A DNA stretch of 64,000 nucleotides from NCBI RefSeq assembly GCF_020857975.1, contig NZ_JACWUO010000012.1, positions 59,849-123,848 on the forward strand, read 5' to 3'. Below are positions 7,324 to 17,722 of this stretch, piece after piece. Under the pieces are notes generated by a model. That model was not told the DNA's origin and did no database searches. It was given only the letters and a program-made list of their open reading frames with translations. The position numbers and the translations under genes were made by a program. Position 1 is the stretch's first letter. Every line of letters begins with the position of its first letter. Source of the DNA: Stenotrophomonas rhizophila. GTDB taxonomy: Bacteria; Pseudomonadota; Gammaproteobacteria; Xanthomonadales; Xanthomonadaceae.

Positions 7324-10300
7324 ATTTCCCGCGTTTCTTCATTGACCGGCCGATCTTCGCCATCGTGCTGTCGGTGCTGATGGTGATTGCCGGCATCGTC
7401 GCGTTCTTCCAGCTGCCGCTGAGCGAGTATCCGGCAGTCACTCCGCCCACCGTCCAGGTCACCGCGTCCTATCCCGGCGCCAATCCCAAGGTCATCGCGG
7501 AAACGGTGGCCGCACCGCTGGAGCAGGCCATCACCGGCGTGGAGGGCATGATGTACATGTCCTCGCAGTCGGCCACCGACGGCCGGATGATCCTCACCGT
7601 CACCTTTGCCGACGGCGTCAACCCGGACATGGCCCAGGTGCAGGTGCAGAACCGGGTATCGCGTGCGTTGCCGCGCCTGCCGGCCGAGGTGCAGCGCCAG
7701 GGCGTGGTCACCCAGAAGACCTCGCCGGACATCCTGATGGTGGTCCACCTGCTGTCGCCGGACAAACGTTACGATCCGCTCTACATCTCCAACTACGCCT
7801 ACCTGCAGGTACGCGACGAGCTGTCGCGCATTCCGGGCATCAGCGACGTGCTGGTCTGGGGCGCGGGCGAATACAGCATGCGGCTGTGGCTGGATCCGGA
7901 CCTGATTGCCGCCCGCGGCCTGACCGCCGGCGATGTGATCGCTGCGGTGCGCGAGCAGAACGTACAGGTGGCCGCCGGCTCGGTGGGCCAGTCGCCCGAT
8001 TCCACCGCCGCCTTCCAGATGACGGTCAACACCCTGGGGCGGTTGACCGACGAAGAACAGTTCGGCGACATCATCATCCGCACCGGCAGCGAGGGCCAGG
8101 TCACGCGCCTGCGCGACGTTGCGCGGATCGAAATGGGCGCCGATGCCTATGCGCTGCGCAGCCTGCTCGACGGCGAGCCGGCGGTGGCGCTGCAGATCAT
8201 TCAAAGCCCCGGCGCCAACGCGCTGGATGTCTCCGCCGCGGTGCGCGAGACCATGCAGCGGCTGGAGAAGGGCTTCCCGGAAGGGCTGAGCTCGCGTATC
8301 GCCTACGACCCGACCGTATTCGTGCGGGCCTCGCTGGAATCGGTGGCCACCACGCTGCTGGAAGCGATCGTGCTGGTGGTGATCGTGGTGGTGCTGTTCC
8401 TGCGCAACTGGCGGGCCTCGCTGATTCCGCTGCTGGCGGTGCCGGTGTCGTTGATCGGCACCTTCGCGGTCATGCACTTGATGGGCTTCTCGCTCAACAC
8501 CTTGTCGCTGTTCGGCCTGGTGCTGTCCATCGGCATCGTTGTCGATGACGCGATCGTGGTGGTGGAGAACGTCGAGCGGCATATCGAGGACGGCGAGGAA
8601 CCGGTGGAGGCGGCCAGACGCGCCATGCGCGAGGTCACCGGCCCCATCATCGCGATCACCTCGGTGCTGGCCGCCGTGTTCATTCCCACCGCGTTCCTGA
8701 CCGGCCTGCAGGGCGAGTTCTACCGCCAGTTCGCGCTCACCATCGCGATCTCCACGATCCTGTCCGCGGTCAACTCGCTCACCCTCAGCCCGGCCCTGGC
8801 CGGCATGCTGCTGCGCCCGCGCACGGCCGCAAGCCCGCGCGATCCGCGCAGCCTGCGTGGCCGTGCCGAGCGTGCCCTGCAGTGGCTCGGCCGTCCCTTC
8901 GCGCGCGCGCCGGATGCCTATGGCAACGGCGTGCGCAAGATCGTGCGGGTCAGTGGGGTGGCGCTGTTCGTCTATGCCGGCCTGCTGGCCTTGACCCTGT
9001 TCGGCTTCAAGGTTGTGCCCCCGGGGTTCGTGCCCATGCAGGACAAGTACTACCTGGTGGGCATCGCCCAGCTGCCCAATTCGGCATCGCTGGACCGTAC
9101 CGACGAGGTGGTCCGGCAGATGTCCAAGCTCGCGCTGGCCGAGCCGGGCGTGGAAAGCGTGGTCGCCTTCCCGGGGCTTTCCATCAATGGCTTCGTCAAC
9201 GTGCCCAACGCGGCGGTGATGTTCGTCATGCTGGATCCGTTCAAGGACCGCGCATCGCCCGATCTGGCCGCCACGGCGATCGCAGGGCGCCTGCAGGCCA
9301 GGTTCGCCGGCATCCAGGACGGCTTCCTGGGCGTGTTCCCGCCGCCGCCGGTGCCCGGGCTGGGCGCCACGGGCGGGTTCAAGATGCAGATCGAGGACCG
9401 CGGCGGGGTAGGGCTGGACACCCTGGTCCAGCAGACCCAGTTGCTGATGATGAAGGCCACCGAGTCGGGGCAGGTGGCCGGGGTGATGACCAGCCTGGAC
9501 GTCAACGCGCCGCAGCTGGACGTGGTGATCGACCGCACCAAGGCCAAGAGCCAGGGCGTGCCGCTGGCCGATGTGTTCGAGTCGCTGCAGGTTTATCTCG
9601 GCTCGTTGTACATCAACGACTTCAACCGTTTCGGCCGCACCTACAAGGTCACCGCGCAGGGCGATGCGGCCCACCGCATGCAGGCCGAGGCGATCGGCCA
9701 GCTGCAGGTACGCAATGCCGCCGGGCAGATGCTGCCGCTGTCCTCGTTCGTCACGGTAACGCCGGGCTCGGGCCCGGACCGGGTCATCCACTACAACGGC
9801 TACCCCTCGGCCGACATCTCCGGCGGGGCACCGCCGGGGGTCAGTTCAGGCCAGGTGGTGGCGGTGATGGAACGGCTGGCAAAGGAAGTGCTGCCGGAAG
9901 GGGTGAGCTTTGAATGGACCGAACTGACCTACCAGCAGAAGCTGGCCGGCGATGCGGCGCTGTACATCTTCCCGCTGTGCGTCCTGCTCGCCTATCTGAT
10001 CCTGGCCGCGCAGTACAACAGCTGGCTGCTGCCGCTGTCGGTGCTGCTGATCGTGCCGATGTGTCTGCTCAGCGCGATCGGCGGCGTCTGGCTGATGGGC
10101 GGCGACAACAACGTGTTCGTGCAGATCGGGCTGATCGTGCTGGTCGGGTTGGCGGCCAAGAACGCGATCCTGATCGTCGAGTTCGCCCGGACGCTGGAGG
10201 CCGACGGGTGGGGCACGGTGGACGCGGTGGTGGAGGCCTGCCGGCTGCGGCTGCGGCCCATCGTGATGACCTCGCTGGCCTTCATTGCCGGCGTGGTGCC

Positions 10301-10496
10301 GCTGGTATTGGCCACCGGCGCGGGTGCGGAGATGCGCCAGGCGATGGGCGTTGCGGTGTTTGCCGGCATGTTGGGGGTGACCGTGGTCGGCCTGTTCCTG
10401 ACGCCGGTGTTCTATGTGGTGATCCGCCGCATTTCATCCCGCTTCGAAAAGCCCCGGCCCGGGCCGGCGGCCGGCCAGCAGGAGGTTGCATCATGA
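7320..10496 (+). CDS. RND multidrug efflux permease (HAE-1 family, MexF-like)
   Basis: 1058 residues, close to the usual length of AcrB/MexF pumps. The start is FFIDRPIFAIVLSVLM (TM1), followed by the porter loops. The TM4 proton-relay motif GIVVDDAIVVVENVER carries the paired aspartates. The second repeat ends with AAKNAILIVEFA and RLRPIVMTSLAF. It uses proton motive force to expel drugs or other toxic compounds from periplasm and membrane. It begins at GTG 7320 inside the adaptor stop codon and overlaps the channel gene by ATGA. Substrates cannot be read from sequence. Confidence 0.92.
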   Translation: MNFPRFFIDRPIFAIVLSVLMVIAGIVAFFQLPLSEYPAVTPPTVQVTASYPGANPKVIAETVAAPLEQAITGVEGMMYMSSQSATDGRMILTVTFADGVNPDMAQVQVQNRVSRALPRLPAEVQRQGVVTQKTSPDILMVVHLLSPDKRYDPLYISNYAYLQVRDELSRIPGISDVLVWGAGEYSMRLWLDPDLIAARGLTAGDVIAAVREQNVQVAAGSVGQSPDSTAAFQMTVNTLGRLTDEEQFGDIIIRTGSEGQVTRLRDVARIEMGADAYALRSLLDGEPAVALQIIQSPGANALDVSAAVRETMQRLEKGFPEGLSSRIAYDPTVFVRASLESVATTLLEAIVLVVIVVVLFLRNWRASLIPLLAVPVSLIGTFAVMHLMGFSLNTLSLFGLVLSIGIVVDDAIVVVENVERHIEDGEEPVEAARRAMREVTGPIIAITSVLAAVFIPTAFLTGLQGEFYRQFALTIAISTILSAVNSLTLSPALAGMLLRPRTAASPRDPRSLRGRAERALQWLGRPFARAPDAYGNGVRKIVRVSGVALFVYAGLLALTLFGFKVVPPGFVPMQDKYYLVGIAQLPNSASLDRTDEVVRQMSKLALAEPGVESVVAFPGLSINGFVNVPNAAVMFVMLDPFKDRASPDLAATAIAGRLQARFAGIQDGFLGVFPPPPVPGLGATGGFKMQIEDRGGVGLDTLVQQTQLLMMKATESGQVAGVMTSLDVNAPQLDVVIDRTKAKSQGVPLADVFESLQVYLGSLYINDFNRFGRTYKVTAQGDAAHRMQAEAIGQLQVRNAAGQMLPLSSFVTVTPGSGPDRVIHYNGYPSADISGGAPPGVSSGQVVAVMERLAKEVLPEGVSFEWTELTYQQKLAGDAALYIFPLCVLLAYLILAAQYNSWLLPLSVLLIVPMCLLSAIGGVWLMGGDNNVFVQIGLIVLVGLAAKNAILIVEFARTLEADGWGTVDAVVEACRLRLRPIVMTSLAFIAGVVPLVLATGAGAEMRQAMGVAVFAGMLGVTVVGLFLTPVFYVVIRRISSRFEKPRPGPAAGQQEVAS

Positions 10497-11998
10497 GCAG
10501 GCGCCGAGGTTTGTTGATCGTGCTTCCGCTTGGCGCCGGCCTGCTGTTGTCCGCGTGCGCCTCGGTGGGCCCCGACGTCTCGCGGCCGTCGCCGCCGCAC
10601 CTGCCTTCGGCGGCGTTCCCGGCCGATTTCGGCGCGCGGCCTGCCGCGCTGTTGCCTGGCGCGGTGGACGCGGCGTGGTGGCAGTCCTTCGACGACCCGG
10701 CGTTGACCGCGCTGATCCCTCGCGCCTGGGCGGCCAACCACGACATCGGATTGGCTACCGCACGCCTGGATGAAGCCAGGGCGATGCTGCGCGAAAGCCG
10801 CCAGGGCTTCCTGCCGCAGGGCGGCGCCGGGGTGGGCCATGAGAACCGCCGCCGCAGCGAAACGGAAACCGCGCCGGGGCAGCCGCGCCGGAGCGAGACC
10901 TACCGCGCTGCCGTGGATGCCTCCTGGGAGATCGACCTGTTCGGCCGCGTGCGGCGGTCGGCCGAGGCGGCCCGGGCCGACGCCGGCGCCCGCCAAGCGC
11001 TGCTGCGCGATGTACAGGCCAGCGTGGCGGCGGCGGTGGCGGCCAGCTGGTTCGAACTGAGCGGGCTGGATGCCGAGCTGGAGGTGGTGGCCGCCATCGC
11101 TCAAAGCCAGCGCGACGGCCTGCGCCTGGTCGAGGGCCTGGCCGATGCCGGTTCGGCCACGGCGCTGGACCGGCTGCGCGCCGAAGCGGCATTGCACGCC
11201 GTCGACGCGGTGGCGCCGGAACTGGAACGCCGCCGCACCGCAGCCTTCAATGCGCTGGCCCTGCTGCTGGGCCAGACACCGCAGACCTTCGCTGCGCCTG
11301 CATCGCCAACCGTCGGCCAGGCGCTGGCGGTGCGGAGCATCGTGGTGGGTGACCCGGCCGCGCTGTTGGCACGGCGCCCGGACATCGAGGCGGCTGAGCT
11401 GCGCCTGGCCGCGGCGACCGCGCGCATCGGGGTCGAGACCGCAGGGCTGTACCCGCAGCTGGAGATACAAGGCTCGATCGGCGTGGTGGCCGGCAGCCTG
11501 GCGTCCACCGGCGGCAGTTCGGCGCTGTCCAGCCTGCTGGCACCGTTGCTGCGCTGGTCCTTCCTGGACACCGGCCGGGCGCGCGCCAGGATCGCGGCCA
11601 GTGAAGCCCGTGCCCGCGAAGCGCTGATCCACTACGACCAGACCGTGCTGCGTGCGCTGGAGGAAACCGACAACGCCTTCGCCGCCTATGGCGCGGCCGG
11701 CACCGCGCTGCAACTGCGTGCCCGGGAAGCGGCCGCCACCGGGCAGGCCGCCGGCCTGGCACGGGCGCAGTTCGCGCACGGGGAAGGCCTCTATCTGGAG
11801 GTGCTGGAGGCCGAACGGGCCGACTTCGCCAGCCGGCGCGCCCTGGTGGTGGCGCGCACCGAGCAGCGCCTGGCCATCGTCAGTATCTACAAGGCGTTGG
11901 GCGGCGGCTGGGTGCCGTGCACCGAGGCCGGCAGCGCCTGCGGCGGCGCCAGCGGCGCCCCTGAAGGGCGACTCACCGGGCCCGTGCCAGGCCCTTGA
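10493..11998 (+). CDS. Outer-membrane efflux channel lipoprotein (NodT/OprM family)
   Basis: 501 residues from the ATG at 10493, which overlaps the pump stop. The lipobox LLSAC gives acylated Cys22. Two internally repeated outer-membrane efflux domains are visible, with family hallmarks [26 protein letters not shown] and [21 protein letters not shown]. It should trimerise into the TolC-like exit duct of the RND pump. The stop codon lies within the -35 hexamer of the copA promoter, so the efflux operon runs directly into the copper locus. Confidence 0.9.
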   Translation: MSRRRGLLIVLPLGAGLLLSACASVGPDVSRPSPPHLPSAAFPADFGARPAALLPGAVDAAWWQSFDDPALTALIPRAWAANHDIGLATARLDEARAMLRESRQGFLPQGGAGVGHENRRRSETETAPGQPRRSETYRAAVDASWEIDLFGRVRRSAEAARADAGARQALLRDVQASVAAAVAASWFELSGLDAELEVVAAIAQSQRDGLRLVEGLADAGSATALDRLRAEAALHAVDAVAPELERRRTAAFNALALLLGQTPQTFAAPASPTVGQALAVRSIVVGDPAALLARRPDIEAAELRLAAATARIGVETAGLYPQLEIQGSIGVVAGSLASTGGSSALSSLLAPLLRWSFLDTGRARARIAASEARAREALIHYDQTVLRALEETDNAFAAYGAAGTALQLRAREAAATGQAAGLARAQFAHGEGLYLEVLEAERADFASRRALVVARTEQRLAIVSIYKALGGGWVPCTEAGSACGGASGAPEGRLTGPVPGP

Positions 11999-12025
11999 CC
12001 TTCCCACCGTGGGAATCCCTAAGCT
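11995..12025 (+). promoter_or_regulatory. CueR-type (MerR family) promoter of copA
   Basis: -35 TTGACC at 11995-12000, a 19-bp spacer and -10 TAAGCT at 12020-12025. The spacer contains the perfect dyad TTCCCAC-C-GTGGGAA. The overlong 19-bp spacer with a central dyad is diagnostic for MerR-family promoters, and the half-site resembles CueR boxes. The copA ATG follows 32 bp after the -10. A cueR gene is encoded in the same locus. Confidence 0.8.
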
Positions 12026-12057
12026 CGTTCCAACTTACACTCACAAGGGGTAGCCCG

Positions 12058-14586
12058 ATGGCTTCCGCCGTTGTCCAGCAAGACGCCAGACCGACCAAAC
12101 CGCCGCATGGGCGGCTCAGCCTTCCGGTCAAGGGAATGACGTGCGCTTCCTGCGTGGGGCGCGTGGAACGTGCCCTCAACGCGGTTCCCGGCGTGAACAC
12201 CGCCGTGGTCAACCTCGCCACCGAGCGTGCCGAGGTCACCTTCATCGGCGCCGCCGATCCGCAGGCGGTGGTCGATGCGATCGAGGGCGCCGGTTACGCG
12301 GTCCACGAGGAAACCAGCGCGCTGATGATCCAGGGCATGACCTGCGCATCCTGTGTGGGCCGGGTGGAAAAGGCCTTGCGGCAGGTTCCCGGGGTCATCC
12401 ACGCCAATGTCAACCTGGCCACCGAGCGGGTGCAGGTACGCCACCTGGCCGGCGTGGTCGGCATCGCCGAGCTGGTGGAGGCGATCGGCAAGGCCGGTTA
12501 CAGCGCCCATCCGGTGGCGGCAGCGGCCGGCGCGGCGGGCGATCAGGACGCAGAGCGGCGCGAGGCCGAAGGGCGCGAGCTGCGCCGTTCGCTGCTGATC
12601 GCCGCGGTGCTGACCCTGCCGGTGTTCATCCTGGAAATGGGCTCGCACCTGGTGCCGGCCATGCACCACTGGGTAATGCATACGCTGGGCCAGCAGACCA
12701 GCTGGTACCTGCAGTTCGCGCTGGCCACCCTGGTCCTGTTCGGGCCGGGCCTGCGCTTCTTCCGCAAGGGCGTGCCGGCATTGCTGCGCGGTGGCCCGGA
12801 CATGAACTCGCTGGTGTCGGTGGGCACGGCGGCCGCCTACGGCTACTCGGTGGTGGCCATCTTTGCGCCGGGCGTGCTTCCGCCGGGCACGGCGAACGTC
12901 TACTTCGAAGCGGCGGTGGTGATCGTTACCCTGATCCTGCTGGGACGCACCCTGGAGGCGCGCGCCAAGGGCCGCACCTCGCAGGCGATCAAGCGGCTGG
13001 TGGGGCTGCAGGCCAAGACCGCACGGGTGGAACGTGACGGTGCCACCGTGGAGATCCCGCTGGAACAGGTGGCCACCGGGGACGTGGTGCTGGTGCGCCC
13101 GGGCGAGAAGGTGGCGGTGGACGGCCAGGTCGTCCAGGGCGCCTCGTACGTGGATGAAAGCATGATCACCGGCGAGCCGGTGCCGGTGTCCAAGAACGTG
13201 GGCGACGATGTGGTCGGCGGCACCCTCAACAAGACCGGCGCCTTCAGCTTCCGGGTCACCCGGGTGGGCGCCAACACGGTGCTGGCGCAGATCATCCGCC
13301 TGGTCGAAGAGGCGCAGGGTTCCAAGCTGCCGATCCAGGCGCTGGTGGACAAAGTGACCATGTGGTTCGTGCCGGCGGTGATGGCCGCCGCGGCGCTGAC
13401 CTTCCTGGTCTGGCTGGTGTTCGGCCCGTCGCCGGCGCTGACCTTCGCGCTGGTCAATGCGGTGGCGGTGCTGATCATCGCCTGCCCGTGCGCGATGGGG
13501 CTGGCCACGCCGACCTCGATCATGGTCGGCACCGGCCGCGCCGCCGAACTGGGCGTGCTGTTCCGCAAGGGCGAGGCGCTGCAGGCGCTGCGCGATGTGA
13601 GCGTGGTGGCGCTGGACAAGACCGGCACGCTGACCAAGGGCCGCCCCGAGCTGACCGACCTGGTGCCGGCCGACGGTTTTGAGCACGACCAGGTGCTGGC
13701 GCTGGTCGCGGCCGTGGAAACCCGCTCCGAGCATCCGATCGCCGAAGCCATCGTTGCCGCTGCCAGCCAGCGCGGGCTCAGCCTGGCGGCGGTCGATGGC
13801 TTCGACGCGACGCCGGGCTTCGGCGTGACCGCCACCGTTGCCGGGCATACCGTTTCGGTCGGCGCCGACCGCTTCATGACCCGCCTGGGCCTGGATGTCA
13901 GCGCATTCCGGGCGGCCGCGCAGCGGCTGGGCGAGGAGGGCAAGAGCCCGCTGTACGCGGCCATCGACGGCCGCCTGGCCGCGGTGATCGCAGTGGCCGA
14001 CCCGATCCGCGAAACCACCCCGGAGGCGATCAGGGCGCTGCACGCGCTGGGGCTGAAGGTGGCGATGATCACCGGCGACAACGCCGCCACGGCCGCGGCG
14101 ATCGCGCGCCAGCTGGGCATCGATGAAGTGGCGGCCGAAGTGCTGCCCGATGGCAAGGTCGCCGCGCTCAAGAAGTTCCGCGTCAACGGCGCGCGGGTGG
14201 CCTTCGTCGGCGACGGCATCAACGATGCGCCCGCGCTGGCCGAGGCCGACGTTGGCCTGGCCATCGGCACCGGCACCGACGTGGCGATCGAAGCGGCCGA
14301 CGTGGTGCTGATGGCCGGCGACCTGCGCGGGGTGATCAACGCCATCGCGCTGAGCCAGGCCACCATCGCCAACATCAAGCAGAACCTGTTCTGGGCGTTC
14401 GCCTACAACGCGGTGCTGATCCCGGTCGCGGCCGGCGCGTTGTATCCGTTGAACGGCACCCTGATGTCGCCGATCTTCGCGGCGGCGGCGATGGCGCTGT
14501 CGAGCATCTTCGTGCTGGCCAATGCGCTGCGGCTCAAGCGCTTCAGCGCCCCCATGAACATCGACGCCACCCCCGGACCCGCCTGA
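12058..14586 (+). CDS. copA: Cu(I)-exporting P1B-type ATPase CopA
   Basis: 842 residues from ATG 12058 (other in-frame starts lie inside the promoter). Two N-terminal heavy-metal-associated domains carry GMTCASC motifs (Cys29/32 and Cys96/99). The transmembrane metal site is CPC (476-478). TGEPVPV marks the actuator, DKTGTLTKG the phosphorylated Asp520, SEHPIAEA the nucleotide domain and [10 protein letters not shown] the hinge. It pumps Cu(I) from cytoplasm to periplasm. It is preceded by a CueR-type promoter and followed 11 bp later by a glutaredoxin gene in an apparent operon. Confidence 0.95.
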   Translation: MASAVVQQDARPTKPPHGRLSLPVKGMTCASCVGRVERALNAVPGVNTAVVNLATERAEVTFIGAADPQAVVDAIEGAGYAVHEETSALMIQGMTCASCVGRVEKALRQVPGVIHANVNLATERVQVRHLAGVVGIAELVEAIGKAGYSAHPVAAAAGAAGDQDAERREAEGRELRRSLLIAAVLTLPVFILEMGSHLVPAMHHWVMHTLGQQTSWYLQFALATLVLFGPGLRFFRKGVPALLRGGPDMNSLVSVGTAAAYGYSVVAIFAPGVLPPGTANVYFEAAVVIVTLILLGRTLEARAKGRTSQAIKRLVGLQAKTARVERDGATVEIPLEQVATGDVVLVRPGEKVAVDGQVVQGASYVDESMITGEPVPVSKNVGDDVVGGTLNKTGAFSFRVTRVGANTVLAQIIRLVEEAQGSKLPIQALVDKVTMWFVPAVMAAAALTFLVWLVFGPSPALTFALVNAVAVLIIACPCAMGLATPTSIMVGTGRAAELGVLFRKGEALQALRDVSVVALDKTGTLTKGRPELTDLVPADGFEHDQVLALVAAVETRSEHPIAEAIVAAASQRGLSLAAVDGFDATPGFGVTATVAGHTVSVGADRFMTRLGLDVSAFRAAAQRLGEEGKSPLYAAIDGRLAAVIAVADPIRETTPEAIRALHALGLKVAMITGDNAATAAAIARQLGIDEVAAEVLPDGKVAALKKFRVNGARVAFVGDGINDAPALAEADVGLAIGTGTDVAIEAADVVLMAGDLRGVINAIALSQATIANIKQNLFWAFAYNAVLIPVAAGALYPLNGTLMSPIFAAAAMALSSIFVLANALRLKRFSAPMNIDATPGPA

Positions 14587-14597
14587 AGGAGGCTGCC

Positions 14598-14864
14598 ATG
14601 GCCAGTACATCCCATCCCCCCGTCATTGTGTACACCACGCCAACCTGCCCGGATTGCCATACGCTCAAAGCCTGGCTGGGCAGCCAGGGAATCGCGTTCG
14701 AAGAGCGCGATCTCACCCTGCGCGAGGTGATGGAGGAAGCCAAGGCGCGCACCGGCGTCCGCGTGGCGCCGATCACCGTGGTGGGCGACGCGTTCTTCTA
14801 CGGCACCTTCCTGAAACAGAAGCCGCTGCTGGCCGCCGCGCTCGGCTTGTCCGGGGCGGCCTGA
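14598..14864 (+). CDS. Glutaredoxin-like protein
   Basis: 88 residues with a thioredoxin fold: YTTPTCPDC active site (Cys17/Cys20), TGVRVAPITVV around the cis-Pro and a GSH-site-like C-terminus. CPDC differs from the CPYC of classical glutaredoxins. It lies between copA and a ferredoxin-reductase gene whose GTG begins immediately after its stop. A role in reducing copper-oxidised thiols or delivering electrons is inferred from position. Confidence 0.85.
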   Translation: MASTSHPPVIVYTTPTCPDCHTLKAWLGSQGIAFEERDLTLREVMEEAKARTGVRVAPITVVGDAFFYGTFLKQKPLLAAALGLSGAA

Positions 14865-15896
14865 GTGGCGGCGATGACCAGGCACGTCGACATCCAGCCT
14901 GCCGGCCACCGCCTTGCCGTGGCCGAAGGCAGCACCATCCTGGAGGCTGCACTGGCGGCCGGTGTTGCCTATCCGCACGGCTGCCGTTCCGGCCGCTGCG
15001 GTTCGTGCCTGTCGCGGCTGATCAGCGGCGAAGTGGTGCACCTGGAACATAGCCGCTTCGCGCTTACCGACGCCCAGAAGGCGCAGGGCCTGTTCCTTGC
15101 CTGCCGCGCCATGCCGGGCAGCGACCGGGTTGCCATCCGTGCAGGCGACATCGATACCGGCCCGGCGCCGGCGCTGCAACGCCTGGCGTACCGGGTGCAG
15201 GCGATCGAAATCCTCACCCACGACATCAAGCGTATCCGGCTCGCCGCCAGTGGCACCGAGCGGCTGGTCTTCGAGGCCGGCCAGTACGCGCGGCTGACCT
15301 TCCCCGGCGTTGCGCCGCGCGACTATTCCATGGCCGGCGGGGCAGGGGACGCCGAACTGGATTTCCACATCCGCCGGGTGCCGGGCGGGGCGGTGAGCGA
15401 GTGGATCCACGCTGCGTTGCAGCCGGGCGACCCGGTGCTGGTGGAGGGCCCGCTGGGCGCGTCCCAGCTGCGCAGGCAACATGCCGGCCCCATCCTCTGT
15501 ATCGCGGGCGGATCGGGCCTTGCCCCGATCCAGGCGATCGTGCAGGCGGCACTCGCCGAGGGCATGCGCCAGGCCATCCTTGTCTATTTCGGTGCGCGCA
15601 GCCGTGCCGACCTTTATCAGGTGGCGCATTTCCAGCAACTGGCCCGGCGCCATCCCAACCTGCGCTTCACCCCGGTGCTGTCCAACGATACCGGGCCATC
15701 GCCGTGGCGCACCGGCTGGGTAACCGACGCGGTGGCCGCCGACCATCCGCTGCTGGAAGGATGGAAGGCCTATGTGGCCGGCCCGCCGTTGATGGTGGAA
15801 GCGGCCATGCGCGTCTGCGGGGCAGGGCGCCTGCGCCCGGAAGACCTCCATGCCGACGTCTTCTTCACGCCCGAGGCGGCACTGACCGCCGGTTGA
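14865..15896 (+). CDS. [2Fe-2S] ferredoxin fused to flavin/NAD(P)H oxidoreductase
   Basis: 343 residues from GTG 14865 (ATG 14874 is the alternative). Residues ~6-95 are a plant-type ferredoxin with Cys40, Cys45, Cys48 and Cys80. Residues ~105-335 are a ferredoxin-NADP reductase module with the FAD motif RDYSMAGG, the pyridine-nucleotide loop GGSGLAPIQAI and the terminal CGAG-like segment. This is the arrangement of electron-transfer components of bacterial dioxygenase and phenol hydroxylase systems. No oxygenase is nearby, and its place in a copper operon is unusual. The acceptor is unknown. Confidence 0.85.
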   Translation: MAAMTRHVDIQPAGHRLAVAEGSTILEAALAAGVAYPHGCRSGRCGSCLSRLISGEVVHLEHSRFALTDAQKAQGLFLACRAMPGSDRVAIRAGDIDTGPAPALQRLAYRVQAIEILTHDIKRIRLAASGTERLVFEAGQYARLTFPGVAPRDYSMAGGAGDAELDFHIRRVPGGAVSEWIHAALQPGDPVLVEGPLGASQLRRQHAGPILCIAGGSGLAPIQAIVQAALAEGMRQAILVYFGARSRADLYQVAHFQQLARRHPNLRFTPVLSNDTGPSPWRTGWVTDAVAADHPLLEGWKAYVAGPPLMVEAAMRVCGAGRLRPEDLHADVFFTPEAALTAG

Positions 15897-15940
15897 CGGC
15901 GTACTTCTATACTGATCGAGCAGATCCCAAGGGGAATATC

Positions 15941-16441
15941 GTGAACATCGGGCAAGCAGCCAAGTTCTCGGGAGTGTCGGCCAAGATGATCCGGTACTAC
16001 GAGAGCATCGGCCTGATTCCTCCGGCCACCCGGTCCGAGGCGGGCTACCGCAACTACACCACGCAGGAGGCCAACAGCCTGCGCTTCATCCGCCGTTCGC
16101 GCGACCTGGGCTTCACCGTCGAGCAGATCTCCGAACTGCTGATGCTGTGGCGCGACGGCGAGCGCACCAGCGCCGACGTCAAGAAGGTGGCGCTCTCGCA
16201 TGTCGCCGAGCTGGAGGCCAAGATCGGCGAATTGCAGGCCATGGCCAATACGCTGCGCGAGCTTGCCAACAACTGTCACGGCAACAACCGCCCGGACTGC
16301 CCCATCATCGAGGAGCTGGCCGAGCACACCGGTTCCCGCCCACGTGCCGAACGCCCGGCGTTGGCCCGCAAAACACCGCGCTTCGGCATGGACATGCCGG
16401 CTTCCTCGCGCGCACGCAAGGCCAGCTCAAGCACCTCCTGA
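15941..16441 (+). CDS. cueR: Copper-responsive MerR-family regulator CueR
   Basis: 166 residues from GTG 15941, preceded by a purine-rich AAGGGGAA ribosome site. The N-terminal winged HTH contains MIRYYESIGLIPP and RNYT. A dimerisation helix and the metal-binding loop Cys112-x7-Cys120 follow, in the same spacing as E. coli CueR. The C-terminal ~35 residues extend past the usual family length and are basic and low-complexity. It should sense Cu(I) and activate the 19-bp-spacer promoters at 11995 and 16578. Confidence 0.9.
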   Translation: MNIGQAAKFSGVSAKMIRYYESIGLIPPATRSEAGYRNYTTQEANSLRFIRRSRDLGFTVEQISELLMLWRDGERTSADVKKVALSHVAELEAKIGELQAMANTLRELANNCHGNNRPDCPIIEELAEHTGSRPRAERPALARKTPRFGMDMPASSRARKASSSTS

Positions 16442-16577
16442 AAGCTGCGGCATGCCGCAACGCGCCGCCCCATGCCGCCGCCGCGGCCGTGGGGCCTGCG
16501 CGTGCGCGGTCCTGTCGGTTGTGTTTTCCGCACGATGAACGCAGGCCAAGCCAGCGGCGGATTTCCTGGATTCCCGG

Positions 16578-16608
16578 TTGACATTGCCACGCTGTCAACG
16601 CCGAGAGT
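16578..16608 (+). promoter_or_regulatory. MerR-family-type promoter of the copper chaperone gene
   Basis: -35 TTGACA at 16578-16583, a 19-bp spacer and GAGAGT at 16603-16608. The inverted repeat TTGACA...TGTCAA (16578-16598) falls within the element. The 19-bp spacing again fits MerR-type control, which supports a copper regulon. The -10 is weak, as is common for these activator-dependent promoters. The preceding 16442-16577 holds the short palindrome GCGGCATGCCGC but no other signal I can assign. Confidence 0.6.
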
Positions 16609-16639
16609 GACTCACGCACCCAACAACCAGGAGATCAAC

Positions 16640-16846
16640 ATGCTTCAGTTCCACATCCCCAACATGACCTGCGGTTCCTGCGCCCGGCCGGTGAGAGACG
16701 CGCTGCTGAGCGTCGATCCGCTGGCCCAGATCGAAACCGACACACCCGCGCGGCAGGTGCGCGTGGAAACCGCGCTGGACGAAGCGGCCTTCATCGCGGT
16801 ACTGGCAGAAGCCGGGTACCCGCACCAGCCGCAGCCGGGCAGGTAA
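16640..16846 (+). CDS. Heavy-metal-associated domain protein, CopZ-like copper chaperone
   Basis: 68 residues forming a single HMA fold: MTCGSCARPV with Cys11 and Cys14, and the beta-alpha-beta pattern ending VLAEAGYPHQP. A strong ribosome site (CCAGGAGA) precedes the ATG at 16640. It would carry Cu(I) to CopA. The gene starts its own transcription unit behind a MerR-type promoter and is followed 15 bp later by a periplasmic protein gene. Confidence 0.85.
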   Translation: MLQFHIPNMTCGSCARPVRDALLSVDPLAQIETDTPARQVRVETALDEAAFIAVLAEAGYPHQPQPGR

Positions 16847-16861
16847 CCAGGAGACACACCG

Positions 16862-17722
16862 ATGTTCATCAAACAACTGCTCAGCTTCGGCGTGGCCGCG
16901 ATCGGCACCGCGGCAATGCCCGCGCTGGCTTCCGATGCGGTAACCCAGGGCATCTTCGCGCTGTCGGGGACGGCCGAAAAGGTCACCGCCGAACTCTCCA
17001 TGGAAACCACCGGCCCGCTTTCCCGCGAACTGCTGATCACCTTCGCCGACAAGACCACCGGCAAGCGCATCGTGCATTTCGACGAGGAGCTGACCCAGCA
17101 GCTTCACGTCCTGGCTACCGACAGCGACTTCTCCAGCTTCCTGCACGAACATCCCGGCAAGGCCGGGCCGGACGGCCGCTTCCGGGTGGCAATGAACTTC
17201 CCCAGGCCCGGCGTCTACCATGTGTTCGCCGACGCGGTCCCCACCGGATTGGGCCAGCAGGTGGTCCGCTTCGACGTCTCCGTGGCGTCGCCGCCGGGTG
17301 CAGCGGCGACGCCAGCGCCGTCTTCCCGACACGGCAGCGATGGCCCCTATACCATCCAGCTGGACCAGGCCGGCCTGCAGGCCGGCAAGGAAAGCATGCT
17401 GAACCTGACGGTCCTGAAGGACGGCAAGCCGGCGCAGGATTTGGGTCTTTACCTGGGCGTGCCGGCCCACGCGGTGTTCGTCGGCACCGACGATCTCGCC
17501 TACGTCCACGCGCATGCGATGTCGGCCGATGCCGCCAACGCTGCACACGGCGCGCATGGCGCGCATGGCGCAGCGCATGACCCGGCCGGGCCGGTGCCGG
17601 CACGGATGATGCTGCACGCCAAGCCTCCCCATGCAGGCCAGTACGCGCTCTGGATCCAGTTCATGGCCGGTGGCGAGATCCGGACCGTTCCGTTCGTCGT
17701 CGACGTGGCCAAGGGTTCGTAG
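16862..17722 (+). CDS. Exported His/Met-containing protein of a copper locus
   Basis: 286 residues with a Sec signal (MFIKQLLSFGVAAIGTAAMPALA). The mature chain shows two similar beta-rich halves, each with a segment like FSSFLHEHPG or LAYVHAHAMS. Around residue 220-235 a run of AHG repeats and nearby Met residues form a likely metal-binding loop. It shares a transcription unit with the HMA chaperone. I infer periplasmic copper binding or delivery. I do not recognise a named family with certainty. Confidence 0.65.
   Translation: MFIKQLLSFGVAAIGTAAMPALASDAVTQGIFALSGTAEKVTAELSMETTGPLSRELLITFADKTTGKRIVHFDEELTQQLHVLATDSDFSSFLHEHPGKAGPDGRFRVAMNFPRPGVYHVFADAVPTGLGQQVVRFDVSVASPPGAAATPAPSSRHGSDGPYTIQLDQAGLQAGKESMLNLTVLKDGKPAQDLGLYLGVPAHAVFVGTDDLAYVHAHAMSADAANAAHGAHGAHGAAHDPAGPVPARMMLHAKPPHAGQYALWIQFMAGGEIRTVPFVVDVAKGS

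Noticed and set aside
7275..9791. Long minus-strand open frame opposite the RND pump
   Set aside because: His/Gln/Arg-rich composition typical of antisense frames in GC-rich genes; the pump frame is clearly the coding one.
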